A program made the translations under genes and the position numbers. A stretch of DNA of 64,000 nt, taken from the NCBI RefSeq assembly GCF_019097595.1, contig NC_080720.1, positions 19,824,352-19,888,351 of the forward strand, given 5' to 3'. The DNA comes from Hemibagrus wyckioides. Taxonomy: Eukaryota; Chordata; Actinopteri; Siluriformes; Bagridae. Each line of letters starts with the position of its first letter. Within the stretch, counting starts at the first letter, position 1. The notes below the pieces were generated by a model, which saw only the letters and a program-made list of their open reading frames with translations, was not told the DNA's origin and made no database searches. Positions 27,226-40,084 of this stretch are shown here, one piece after another.

Positions 27226-29599
27226 TTCATTCTTATTTTTTTATCAAAGGCATTCAAATGATGTTACTGTAAATATGCTGTCAGCTTTTAATGGGATTAA
27301 TATGAATATGTTGACTCTGAAAACCTGCCTAAAAGTAACACCCCCATAAAATAGAATTACTTCTTATTATAATATCATAAGTAATTTATAAGGAACAGAC
27401 TGAAAAAAGTCAGTGTTTTCTCACACCATGTCTTCTTCCTTCTCCTATCTAGTCACACATCATATCTGTTTGGCAAAGAGCTGATGTGATGTTCATCAAG
27501 GACCTGCCCATTTCCCAGGTAAAAGCTGATGTTTTTTCAGAATTCAGAGGGTTTTTTTGTGCATGAGGCACCGTTGCTGTGTTTTCGGTTTTCCTCTTGT
27601 GCCTTCATGTTTTTTGTTGTGTTTTGTAGTTTCACTTTAATGTTTTACAATATTTTCTAGTATGTTCTGCACTTATGACTCACCGTACACACCTTCACTG
27701 AATCTAAAGAAACCAATCATGGTTCACATAAACTGCTGAAACTCAGTAATTATCTCATTATCATCAGTATAATCAAAATGTTCTACTGTGAACCCAGATG
27801 TTTGCAGAAAGCATGCGTCTATTTTTGCTAATGTCTAAATAATATCTAATGCAGTCCATCAGCATAAGACAACTACAAATGTTTACGGATTATTATATGG
27901 TTACAGACTTATAAATAACATAAGCTTTTGATTGCACAGGTGCTCCAGGTGTCATATTGTGAATTCTGATATTAGTAGTAGTTTTATTAGTACTTAGTAA
28001 TAGTATTTTGACTGTTGACTAATGTTTCAGAGATTTCATCATTTGTAATGTAAACACTTTTAAAATATTTCTTTGTGTTACACAAAGTAAAACCTGTTGA
28101 CAAGACAGTTAATTTAAAATGTCTCTCTGTACTATCTGTATGATGTCTTGTCTGTGCAAAGAGGAAGACAATGACAATGGCTCCTTTTATATCCCACATA
28201 GTATTGAAACCTGCCCCTGGTCTTTGCAAGATTACTCATACGCAGACAAATTCATGTCTGGGTCATGTTGCTTAACTGCAAGTGCAGGTAAGCTTACGAC
28301 ATTCTTCCTTATACCATCAATGAACTTGATTTGACATTCAGATTTTATGGAGGGGAAAACACTGGAGTCCATTCACCATAATTCTGTAAAAGTGACACAG
28401 GGAAATGTCATCTAAAAATACACAGGCGGAAGTTAAGCATTGAAGCATTACAGTACTGTAGATGGTGCATTAGGAATCATAAACACTTTTTTCAGCAAAT
28501 AAAGTATATATGTGTACAGAAAAAAATCAGAATAGACTCCTAAAAAATAAGTCATATATTATCAATGTTATTTGATAATTATAGGAATATTTGTAAAAAA
28601 ACATGCACATAATTATGTGTGTTGAATTTATAAATAATGTTACTGTACTACACAATTATCCTGTAGCTGTATCTAAGCAAATTGCAAAAACCAACATGAT
28701 AACTGTAACAAGACTCATATTAATGTATAGAGCGGAAAACATTTACATATAAATTTTACTATTTGCTTTACATAAAAAAGGATGTTGGAGAATCTTATGA
28801 ATAAAATTTTGATTTCAGTGTACATAACCATAAACACACAAAAATACATAAACAATTTCGACATCATATTTGGATTCATACTCAAGTTTTCTGCTGAAAC
28901 CTGTCTATTTTGATCAATTCTGAAAGGTTTATTTTATAGAAAAATACTCTCATCTATACCCTATTCTGCAAAGTACAGTAAAAATTTTCCCATCAGCTGT
29001 TTCTCTGTGTTTAGGTTGAATACTGCTGACTTTCTCACAGTAGGCCTCCATGTGCTTGAGGGGAAGCTCAGGGTTAAGAAGAATTCACAGCATCTACATG
29101 ACATAATCCTCCCTCTCCCCTTATCTGAATTTGCTAATCTCCCTTTGGCATTTTCTTGAAGAAGACAGACGCTCTCAGAAAATGAATTGTTTGTCACTCA
29201 TTTATGAAAGCTCTACATTATTGACAATTTGGAACCAATTAGCAACTCAAATACCGTAAACAGCAGCATAATCATGACAGTAAAATATTTAAAGTGGACT
29301 GGAAAAAGAGTGCAGTCTGTAAACACTTGTTTGGGGATGCTTGTGCTTAGAACCAGATTTAATTGTGGCCACAAGTGTAATTAAAACAGGAGTAATTTAA
29401 GCAAAAAAAAAAAAAAAAAAGGAAAGTATTTAAGTAAATAAAACACTTTGAAGCCTACAAATGAGTTATCTTGGCAGGTATAAAGTGTGTGAAGGTAAAC
29501 AGCTATACTATGGCTTTTGGTGAAGTAGTTTAATTTAGTGTCGTAAACTGATTAGATGTCTATAAACACCTCTGCATGCAAACACACACACACTTACAC

Positions 29600-29910
29600 T
29601 GGTCATGGGAATTCCGGATCTTTTCACTGAGTCAGGACACTTGGCTCACCTCACCCATAAGAGTCGACTCTTTCGGCTTCCAAAGTGGGTTTATTGCCAT
29701 TTTACAAAAATAATACGCGGTGTTTGTATAGCGCTGAAACTGTTTCTTGAAATCGTGCCCTGCTTTTTTAATTAACAAAATTATCTTAGACTGAATTGCA
29801 ATTTATATATATTTATACGATTCAAATAATTGATAGCTCTCAAACCTCTTAAAGAATCGACTCAAACAGAGGACTCAATCATTCGCGAGTGACACATCAC
29901 TAACACCCAC
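29600..29910. repeat. Possible hAT-type non-autonomous repeat just upstream of the promoter
   Basis: It is marked by repeated gactc/gagtc motifs (agagtcgactctttcgg at 29660-29676; gaatcgactcaaacagaggactcaatcattcgcgagtgacacatcac near 29855-29900). It resembles a fish hAT-like repeat I know, but the ends are not defined. Confidence 0.4.
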
Positions 29911-29939
29911 CCAAGCAAACACTCACACACACACACACA

Positions 29940-30391
29940 TACACACACACACACAGTGGGGAGAGAGAGCCGCATACAGAGGACGCGCTGAAAGGGAGGA
30001 GGAGGAGGAGGAGGAGGGACCACAGGTCGCTCGTTTATTTAGCATATTTCTTCACAGCGCTTCTGTCAGTGGCGCACACACTGCTCTTGTTTCAGCGCGG
30101 AGGAGGGACAAAGCTCACTCACTCGCTCTCTAATCACTCAGACAACACACTCCGAGCCTCATCTTTTATTTACACAACGGTCAGTCGGCGATAACGCCGT
30201 TTACTTTTAGCCTTTGTGGCGTAGATAATGTTTGGACCTGAGCTTTAGTTTGCCATCCGGCTCACTACACACTGCCTGTCAGCGGTCCTGTCACGCGCAC
30301 GGACCATTTATTTCACAATTTTTGTAGTTGCAGCTGGAATGGAGACGATACTCTGAAGACTGATTTCTTCACCTGAGTTGCTACAGAGAGG
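29940..30391 (+). promoter_or_regulatory. eya2: Probable eya2 promoter region and non-coding exon 1
   Basis: This G+C- and CpG-rich block stands out from AT-rich surroundings. It has a (GGA)n tract at 29998-30017 and ends ACAGAGAGG|gtgagt, with the splice donor at 30392. It holds only two very short upstream ORFs (30228-30248 and 30339-30356), as expected for a 5'UTR. No clear TATA box and no transcription start could be fixed. It is linked to eya2 only by strand, donor and position; a start exon of an unrelated transcript is possible. Confidence 0.6.
30228..30356 (+). promoter_or_regulatory. Two short upstream ORFs in the putative exon 1
   Basis: ATG at 30228 opens a six-codon ORF ending TAG at 30246-30248. 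ATG at 30339 opens a five-codon ORF ending TGA at 30354-30356. Both would precede the coding ATG in a spliced message and could reduce translation (inference). Confidence 0.4.
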
Positions 30392-30405
30392 GTGAGTTTT
30401 ACCTG

Positions 30406-30407
<2 letters not shown>

Positions 30408-30474
<67 letters not shown>
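30408..30474 (+). repeat. (AT)n array beside the exon 1 donor
   Basis: About 33 perfect AT units starting 16 bases after the putative exon 1 splice donor (30392). Confidence 0.95.
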
Positions 30475-30477
<3 letters not shown>

Positions 30478-31457
30478 TTTAACTGTGTATCTCTGTCGTG
30501 CAATGCCAAGCTGCTGCTACTTTGGTTTCAGCACTCCAGTTGTTTCTCTCTCAGTCTTTCACAACAGTATTATTTTTATAATAATCGAAATGTAAGTCTG
30601 CTGCGAGATTAAATGACTTTCCATCTCCAAAATTCATCTCCATCTCATCCAAGATGGTCAAATGGTTTTGTTTTTAATTTATAATGAAGTCCCAGGACTG
30701 ACAAATACCATCATCATTTGATCGTCTGTGAATTCATTCTAAAACAAGCTAACTTTAAAAATCCTCTGTGAATTCATTTTATTTATTTATTTTTTTTCAA
30801 TTGTTAAGTGTATTTTCAATGTTTACGCTCCTAGTATTTAAAGTATTCAATTTAATGTAGGGAAATTAATGGAATAAAAAAATAAAAATAAAAAAAAACG
30901 CTTGAATCTGAAAGTACCAGATTACCTTTTTTTTTTGTTGTTGTTGTAAACATGCTGAGGGAAGTCAGTGTTGAAGCTAAAATGCCTTACACGAGGTACT
31001 GTAAAATAAGTCGTTATAAATTTTAAGATAATTTAAGACTGGTATTTTTTTCTTCCCAGAAAACTGGCTTTAATTTAATTTAATTTTCCAGTTTGAGTGT
31101 GTTTGTATTGCCGATGCATAAGTATTTTTTTTTTCCTCAGCAAAAATTCCATGGAATATTTTTTGCATTTCTCTTTATTACCAGTATGAATGTTTTCTCT
31201 CACATAGTTCAGTGTTTATGATGTTAGAGGAAGATTCGCTTAAGCGTAATTTCAGGCTGAAGAATAATCCAAACTCACTGAAGAAATATTTGAAGCCAGC
31301 GAACTAATAATGTAATTTTCGGGGTGCCTTGCTAAGCATTTTTCAATGACGACCATTCATACTTTTCAAGGTCTACTCACATCCCCCAATTTAAATCCAT
31401 TTCACCTTCCTGTGGCTAGCACTCAAATCACTTTTGCACAATTACACATTACATCCC

Positions 31458-31458
<1 letters not shown>

Positions 31459-31495
<37 letters not shown>

Positions 31496-31502
31496 ACACA
31501 CA
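31459..31502 (+). repeat. (CA)n microsatellite
   Basis: Interrupted CA array. Further CA/TG arrays: 826-848, 5856-5883, 19857-19882, 23449-23473, 29930-29955, 33509-33538, 34992-35021 and 42149-42182. Confidence 0.9.
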
Positions 31503-31869
31503 AACACCAGGTTCCGTTCCACATCCCGAACCCCACGCTGAAACAGCCTGCGCTGGACGGAACGCTTCAGAAACAATAAAACAAACGCCAACTCACTTTT
31601 TTTCCCCTTCTGTGTGGATAGAAAGCAGAGACTAAGGTCTCTTCTGGGTTTCCTTTCTTTCCTGATTAGACCGCTGCTTACACTACCCCAGCTTTATATG
31701 CTTGTCACGCACAAAAATTCCATGTTGGATAAATTTCCTGTTTAATTAAATGTGTATATTTTCAGAAGGATGTAGATGTGAGTATGATATAATAATCAGA
31801 AGAATTATGTACTGCCAGTGAACAAATAACTGCACACAATAAATGACAAGTCAAATTTTATTGCAGGCA

Positions 31870-31900
<31 letters not shown>

Positions 31901-31901
31901 G
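31870..31901 (+). repeat. (AAT)n microsatellite
   Basis: About ten AAT units in intron 1. Confidence 0.9.
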
Positions 31902-33506
31902 ACATAAAAAGTAACAGCTAATGTGCCAGATTATTCTTTTCCTTTATTTCTTCTCTCTTAAAAAAAAGTACATAAATCAGCTGAAATCTGTCCTTCTATC
32001 CAAAATTTAATTTTTGATAAAAAATTTCCAAAAATAACATCTCTCTTAGCAGACTGCAGTACGCTGCGATGTTTCTTGGTCCTGAAACATTCAACCTCAT
32101 TTCATTCTTCATTCTTCTTTCCTCTATTTTTAAGCTCTTTCTTTGGTTCATGGTTCTTATTACTGACCCTAATAAATTGTGAATAAACTGCACAAGTTCT
32201 GGATCTGGGACTCACGAGTGTGGAGAATGCTTCATCCTGCCTGGCCTCAGCACCCCCTCTTATGAAAACACAAATTAATTCTTAAAGTCCTCTGTAGCCA
32301 AAGGTTGCTGGAATGATAAATATTTTCTTAGGAAGCGCAGCTCTTCCTGACTTTATCAGCATTCGTTTCATTTATGGGGCGGCCGGCGTTAACCCCTCCG
32401 TTTCGAGGTGAGGCTGAAGGCCTTGAACTGCAGCTTTGCTTTAAATAACCAACTGATCCTCTGCTTCTAGGCCCCAGATGGCAAATATTCTCAGCAGTAA
32501 TGAGCAAAATATTTAGCTGCTACCCAACGAGTTATTCTGGAAGTCCAGTGAGAATTGACAGAGTGAATCTGATACGTCATGAGTGCTGTTGTTTTGAGTT
32601 AGCTCTGTGCCACATCATCACACACATGTGACTATTACTTTCTGTTACACGCTGCTAAATCCCAGCTTTTTGTTTTATCTAGTCATTAAATTGGGAAAAA
32701 TAAAGTAGTGAACCTTTCAGATACAAAGCCTGAATTTCTTTTTACTCGGAATCTTTGCAACAAAAATAGATTATTACGGTTTAGTATTTACGTTTAAAAA
32801 AAAACGTAATTTGAAATTAATTTTTTTTATATATATATCTATTTTTTATTATTTTATTATTTATTATTATTTTTATTAACTGTATGTTTTAAATAATAGT
32901 AAACAGGTTTAGGTGAATAAATTGTTAATATTGCTTGACAGTAAAAAAAAAAAAAAACTTTCAACAAAAAGAGCTTTCAGCTCGGTATCTTTAAATGACA
33001 AAATTGTCAGATAGATCCTTATAATTTCAAGGTCTTGCTGTAATAAATTATTCAAGTAAAATTGGTAGAGCTGCACTGCATGCTTGTGGAACTTCAGGGT
33101 CTTTAGTTTCCACCTAAAGAATAGCGTCTAAGTGTTGTCTGTTGTTCCTACAATGGTATAGGAAGAAACCCGACCACAGAGAAGTGAACTTTGTTTAAAC
33201 TTCTCTCTTTGATCAAAAACATTGCTTGATGTCGGTGTTAGCCCTAAAGCTATAACTGTCTGAAGTGAAATTATACTTCCTATTTTAAATCACCAATAAG
33301 AGCTTGTATTGTCGCTGTTTTTTGGGAAAATTTATTCATTTCCGATCGGCTTTGTCCATTGTTTTTTGGTAAGATTTTTTTTAAACAGTCATTTCACTGT
33401 TTTCACCTGACAACAGCAACAGAAAAAAGGGATCATTGTCATTTGTATGTAAAGAACAAAGAGGGGATTTGTGTAAAACAATTGCTAATGATGTGGAATT
33501 AGACAA

Positions 33507-33540
<34 letters not shown>

Positions 33541-35399
33541 CTAGCTTACAGTCCACAGAAATGGTCCTCAGCTATTATATTCCTTCATGAGCTGCCTGGG
33601 GGGTAGTGTTTAAACACACACACACACACCCATACACACACTCTTCTATAATCCTGATTTGACCTATCCTAGTCTTCCAGCATACGCCAGCTGTAAAAGT
33701 CTTTAAGATATGCATCACAGTGTAGATCTATTCTGTTTTTTTTTTTTTCTTTTCTTTTCTTTTCACACTCACATGAGCATCATATTCACATCCTGATGCG
33801 AACATTCTTTTATTCTACCATTCTTCCCAACCTCTGAAAGAAAGAGAAAAATAATACATCACAACAAAATGACACCTCTATCCGTACGTAACTGATAATG
33901 ATGAGAACTGATAACGAATGGGTTTTTTTTTTAATCTCCAGCTCTCTGTCTCTATTTTGTCCTGTTTTAAAAATGCTTGCAAAGGCAATGACTGGAGAAA
34001 AAAACTTGGCTTTTATTCAATCTAAACAAATTAGTTTGCCTGTGTAAGCTTCTTTTTTTTCCATTTCCCTGGCTCCTCAGCAAGTGTACACACGGGTATG
34101 TCCCTCAGGCCAAAATAAGCAAGCCATTTTTCAACAGTCCTTGTCTGATAAAGTAATATATCACTCAGTCACTGTCCCAGCCAGATTAGAGAGTGAGCCT
34201 AGAGCAAGAGCAAGTGTATCCGAAAAGTCTGCTAATGGAGGGAACTACGTATTTTTCTTGCCTTCAGCATTTATGTCGTACCAAAAGTGCCTGCACATTT
34301 GCTAGTTTGTGTATTTGGATGAATCTTTTGTGTGGCTTTATCTAAACAGCCAGTGTGGATTGAGTTTGAAATGAACAGAAAGCCCCTCAGGACGATATGC
34401 GATGCCATTTGTTTTTCACAGCTGTACATCAGTGTGACAGTGCAACTGCAGCGTTTGGGAGTAGATCTCAAAACGAACAGCTTGAAAAGAGGATCTCAGT
34501 ACGCAGAGCTGGACACTTATCTCTGTCTAATTGACTGTATCTCTGCTGTTCTCCCACTCGGAATGCACCAGATGTGTTACCTGGGAACGAGACCACCGGC
34601 TGACCGGGCAGGTCCCCCCCTGCTCTCTCTGCTCACATAAGATGGCTTCTGGGAGGTCTGCCAGCTGTCCCCGTCTTCTGCCCCACGTCTCGGGGCACTG
34701 CTCAAGGGGAGAGTGCTCTGCTGAACCGAAGCGTTCTGCTGACCCGGGGTGTGGGGGTGGGGGGGGAACGGGGTGGACGGCTACAGGCTGATGAGACAGT
34801 GAGAGGACTGAATGCAAGGGGTCGATTACAGACAGGGGATGGGGGAGGACAGGGTGGGAGTATTGCATCGAGATGATGGGAGTAGAGAGGGCTCCTGTCC
34901 ACCAAAGCTGGCATGAAAGCAACCTTTCTACTTTCGGAAGCTGTCATGTGGAAAAGGGAGCCCACCATGACAGGCAGCTAGTGTTACGCGTGCACACACA
35001 CACACACACACACACACACACCAGTGGCCAGGGAGGTGGCAGCCTTTGAGTTGTGCGTTTTTAATAACCGCAGCCAATAAATTTAAAAAGCTGTTCAGAG
35101 AGAGAAAGGCGATAGCTTGTTGTGAGTCTCGCATGAGGTATGTGGTGTTTTTGTTGTTTTTTTTTTTAGTTTTTGGATTTTTCAGCTAATTCCTGTTGCT
35201 TTTCCTTGGTTACGTGACAGAGTACAAAAAGGTCAGTGTAAATAATTCATTAAAGTCAAACACTCTTGAGCTGAAATATCCATAACCTCTGCCTCTCAGT
35301 ATAAAGCTAGAATTAAACACAGCAGTGTTGATTTGGGTCTAAATGAGTCATGGAGTAGTAATAATGTATTTCTCTCTTCATTGACACAGAGAGAGGGAG

Positions 35400-35660
35400 T
35401 TGTCAGGGTTCCCATGCTCTGCTGTGCTCTAGTGTTAATGAAATCCCCCGGCAATGAGGTAAGCGTGGTGTATAAGTCATCTCAGGAGGCCATTACTGGG
35501 CCGTTATCACCCCCCACATCTGCTCCCATTAGCTGCCTAAAGAGCGGACGTGTGCGGCCTGGAGACTTTATTTATGAGAGTCGGGGTTCAAAGGCTGCAG
35601 ACGAGCAAAAGCCCAGAGGCGCTGTTCAGCCAGGCAGCCATACGCAAGCCGCGAGAATAT
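35400..35660 (+). promoter_or_regulatory. Candidate conserved regulatory sequence in intron 1
   Basis: Unique, G+C-rich stretch within AT-rich intron 1 (ggccattactgggccgttatcacc, tcccattagctgcctaaagagcgg, gactttatttatgagagtc). It contains a donor-like gaggtaagc at 35456, so a cryptic exon is also possible, but no acceptor/frame pair fits Eya. Confidence 0.25.
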
Positions 35661-38600
35661 GAGTGTGAGTGTGTATATGCATCAGTGCATGTCCTATATT
35701 AGCATGATACAGCAATTGAAATCTACGGTGATAATAGTAATAAAAATCATACTTAATTTGATATTGCTAGTTATAAAGAAGTAATCCAAATATCCAGATA
35801 TTTCACAGTTTTTCCAAAATAAGCTGAATAAGGATGAGCTGTTGGTGAGAATGACAAAAAGAAATTTCAGACAAAAAAAAGATATTGTAAGCACAAAAAG
35901 CATCAACATCACAATAATGCACGATTAAACAGAAACTTAATGAAATTATGTGACAGAACAAAAGGAAGCCCTGTGAAGTACTAAAAGGACACAGTGAACA
36001 CATGGGTGTCTGTTGGATTTAAATAGAATATTAAGCGAGTTATTATAGTTACATTATGTCCATGCACAATGCTCTGATATGAATCTGTATGCTGAAAAAT
36101 AATCCTGTGGGAAATAATATAGAATAAGCTTAGATAAGGACATGTACACAGAACTGTTTAGAGCTGTTTACTATGAGATTAGGTTGTTGTTTACAGCCTT
36201 AAATCTGAGTAAAGGTTGGTTTATAAAACTTTTTATTTGTGACACTTATTATTTTTCTTTTTTTTTTAAGAAGAAGAAGAAGAAATGAACCTTTTCAGCA
36301 CATAAGGGTTCAATGAAAACATGCCTTATCATGTATGACCCTAATTCTACACATTAATACCAGATGTCTGATCTGACTTGTGTGCATGTGTGTGTGTGAG
36401 GGCCACAGCACTTTGGCATTGTGTGACGGGGTCACCATGTCCCTCTCTATAACCCGTTAAGAAATGGGACAGACCTTTAATAGTCCCAGCAGCATAGTGC
36501 CATATGTGCCTTTTTTTTTTTTTTAAATGTTCAGATTGAGGTTTAGATACAGAGAGATGGTCCTAGATAAGCACAGAAGGAGCGGACTCTAGTGCGCCAT
36601 ATGGTAAAGTCATGGCTTCTGATTCACCTCGTAGTTACCCAGCATGCCCTTTTAACCTTGGCGCACCACTCGTTGAGAGGAACTGCCATAGTGACTTCTT
36701 CATTTACGCAAAGTATCGACCAGGCGTTGACACACATATTTTACCATTTTAAAAAAAGACTGTTATCTGTTTATGGTATCCGGTATCTGTTCAGTGTTTA
36801 AAGGACTATTTTATGGTTTACGATTTTAATTTAGTTCCAGTTAAACCAGAGATATGAATGTGACAGGTCACAGTGATATACAGAGTAAGACTGTGTATGG
36901 AAGGTGATACCCGTGAAAAAAGGCTGCTCCGGCAGAACAGGGCTAAAGCCAGGTGAAGCGCTCTGCCCCATGCAGGGTTTGTTTTAGCTCAACTTACCCC
37001 CGTGCAGAGTGGCTGGCTTGATCTTTCTCATGCCCTGTCTCTCCGGGACAGGCGTGTACCAGGAAACACGCTGTGCAGTGCGAGAACTTTGCGAGGAAGT
37101 CAGGATACCACTGGATGTCCCTGACACCAGTTTTCCATATATGCTGACACTTCTTCTCTTTATTTACTGTTTTTGACCGCCTCTAGAGGCCCTTCCCACC
37201 TCTCTGACTTTCTCTGGGGTGAGTCAGCAGGTGTTGTGTTGTTCTAAAAAGGCCAGAGTATGAACCCCCTGTATCCTTGCGCCTGGAGAAGATGAGTCAG
37301 TGTTGATAACCAGGAATCTGAAGCAGTTTGACGCATATGGTGTAATGTGTGTGATTGGATACACAAATATACAAAAAAACAGACCTTTGCTTTAGCTAAT
37401 GGTTGAATACTGTTTCTTATATACTTTCTGAAAATTAGATGTACAGTTTAACAGTGTATTTTTGTGTATAAGCTGAAAATGTATTATTTTTGTCAGTTCA
37501 GAATTGCACACAGACCCTTTTCTTTAGAGATTGCATTACACTAAGCCAGCTCCCACTATAACTGTTAAACATTAATGCATGTATTATGTATAGTTGTTAT
37601 TCGCTCATGCTCACTGAAGCAGTTGTATTACTGTTTACCCATTACTGTCACATTACACTACAGATGCTGTGATTTAGTAAGAAAAAAAAACAGATTAAAT
37701 TAATGAGTCACACGTGCGTGACATTACCATGCGGTCGCAAAGCCTTCGTGTGCAGTCTTGCTGAAGTATAGGCTATTATATTCCTAATTTGCATGATTTC
37801 TATCAAAACAAGCTGAATATGTGAAATGGATCTGATGCAACGTAGCCTGCTTAATGATACCTGTGCTCTTTCTTGTGCATCCTCTATGTCCAATCTCAGT
37901 AGCAGAGTGAAATAGAGAGAGGATCCTAGATCGTGTAAAAGGCGAAACAAAAAGATAACACTTATCTACAGCTTCGGAAATGATGTTGATGTTGTGCTCA
38001 TGTGTCTGAGACTGAGTCTCGGTCTTCTGGCAGATCAGAGGCCACAGTAGCCTGACCAGGTCAGATCGATTATCCCTGAGGGAGTGCCTTGTGCTTGTTC
38101 AAAGCAAACGTCAGGGAACCAAATCTGTTCTGAACAATCTGTTCAGATTCGACTCACACTTTCAGTTGCTCAATAAAACTTAAGTTCCAAAGTAAGCCAT
38201 AGACAGGTGAGAGGCATGTCTGGTGTTTCATATTTCCTTCTTACCAGTGATTTGTATAATTAAAAAGACACGAAAGCATTACAAAGACACGGACATGTCC
38301 ATCATGACCCCCGTTCCCACCATTCCCCTCAAATATATTCCACTACCATTTTGCCATTTTGTTAGAGACCATCCAAACCTCCCACTCCTAGTTGCACAAA
38401 ACAGAGGGGTACAAGAACTGCAATGTATTGACTTGTTCTTGTTCTGCCTTTACTCATCAAGCTGCTGACATATCGCGACGCCTGCGGTTTTTCTGACAGA
38501 TTATGCTGTGTTATGAAAGCGAGGTGAAGCATTGTTCTCTTCTCAGTAACATAATCTTACCAGGCAGGTTCATGCAAACAACCATCTCAGTGTTGTCTGT

Positions 38601-38811
38601 GTGACGGAATAATAATCATGTAAAACTCAGGTGCCTTGAACAACACCGTCTGTTAGCATATTGCCATCTGTAATTTTCCGCAACTGGCAAATAAGGTCAC
38701 AGACATTTCAGTTAGTATTCACAGGTATTGTGGATTTACTGTACCACAGCACATTGTTACTTTGTATGGGGCGTTGCTTCTCATTGAGCTTGTCGGCTTG
38801 TTTTGTTTCAG

Positions 38812-38875
38812 ATGGCAAGGAGCTGAGAGAATAAGGGGGGAAAAGAGAAAAACGACTAGCCGCCCTTACTGACAG
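38812..38875 (+). other. eya2: Candidate non-coding 5'UTR exon upstream of the eya2 start exon
   Basis: A 64-base segment lies between a strong acceptor (cttgttttgtttcag, ending 38811) and a possible donor (GACAG|gttaga at 38876). It starts ATG GCA AGG AGC TGA, so as part of an mRNA it would add a four-codon upstream ORF. It has no resemblance to known Eya N-terminal residues. Splice sites alone are weak evidence. Confidence 0.3.
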
Positions 38876-39133
38876 GTTAGATTTACTACTGTACATGCAT
38901 CTCCCATATTTTCCCATAAATTTGCTCTTTATTGTCTGCAAATGTTCTTGAAATTTACTATTTATATTTTGTTTGATACATTTTGCTGTCAGGGGCTTGA
39001 TATATCAGCTTTCACTTATTACGGCATGTAAGTATTTCATATTTCAGCTGCACGTTTATGAGATTTAGTCAAAAATAAATGGAATTAATATGAATGTGTG
39101 AAGTGAATTAAGATTTTGCCATCTTTTTTCTAG

Positions 39134-39259
39134 TGCAGCTGTTTCAAGGATAAGTGATGGCTGCTTACGGACAGACACAGTACAGCCCTGCGATCCAGCC
39201 TGCAGGCCCATACACACACTACACACATCACACCCAGGGCTACAGTGTGCCACCCTACA
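39134..39259 (+). CDS. eya2: eya2 first coding exon with start ATG at 39157
   Basis: It encodes residues 1-34 ([14 protein letters not shown]... to VPPY) and ends TACA|gtgagt. The acceptor is ambiguous: TTTTTTCTAG ends at 39133 and TGCAG at 39138, five bases apart; a third AG at 39153-39154 is possible. With either of the first two, an in-frame TAA at 39151-39153 lies just before the ATG, so this ATG must initiate. The start context gtgATGG has G at -3 and G at +4. MAAYGQTQ is the point where eya1, eya2 and eya4 proteins become alike. Confidence 0.88.
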
Positions 39260-40048
39260 GTGAGTACAGTGGCATGAATGCATTCACAAATCACATACTG
39301 AGTTTGAACTGAGCTCCTACATTTGCTGTAAGGCTAGCAATGCTATGCAGACCTGAATAAGCTCTTAAAATGAATTTTTTTAGATAAATAAATGTTATGG
39401 TCTAGACTTTCTGCTTCTAGAAACTCAGATGTACTGTTTGACTGAAAAAAAGAAAAAGAAAAAAAACAACTCTTTGGAATATTCTTGACATTTTGAGCTC
39501 TACGTAATAAAAGCTAAAAGAGAGTGCTGCTTCTCTTTTTATCTGCCAGGGCTGTTTAGTAAATTATATGAAACACTGGAAATTTTATTGCCTTTGGCTT
39601 TGAGGTACTCAACTCTCTTTTGTATTTTAAAAAAATAAGTGTTTTCCTCTCTTTCTCTGTCTTTGTCCAGATATTAAAACAGAAGACGGCTTGAGTCATT
39701 CGCCAGGACAAAGCAGTCTGCTTGGCTACACATCCAACTTCAGCGGAACACCTCCTAGCCAAGCCCTTTACAGTTACTCCACACACGGTCAGTCGTCCAG
39801 TCAGCTCTTATTTTTTCTGCTGTGAGTGTGTGAGTTCGTCTGACCTCTGCGTGTTGCTCCAGGATAATTAACAAGACCCCTTGTGACTCCGCCCCCACAC
39901 ACACACATATGTATTCGCCCACACTGTATTTCTTGGCTGATAAAAGCTGTTTGATAGGTGGTTTGTGAATTCCGAGCCCACCCCCACACACACTTTTCCA
40001 GGTGCTGGCTATGGCCCATCCTGGCCCCTCTCTCTGTCTGTCTGTCTG

Positions 40049-40084
<36 letters not shown>

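Larger units (their letters stand above)
30392..39133 (+). other. Intron 1 region, no coding exon recognised
   Basis: About 8.7 kb between the putative first exon and the start-codon exon. It holds AT, CA, AAT and TG microsatellites and several unique stretches (notably 32330-32560, 35400-35660 and 36900-37290). I searched it for an exon encoding an Eya N-terminal extension and saw none. Open frames such as 34084-34305 and 34332-34640 resemble nothing known to me. Confidence 0.6.

Noticed and set aside
34332..34640. 102-codon plus-strand frame in intron 1, considered as an Eya N-terminal exon
   Set aside because: No resemblance to any Eya N-terminus and no matching splice-site pair and phase into 39134.
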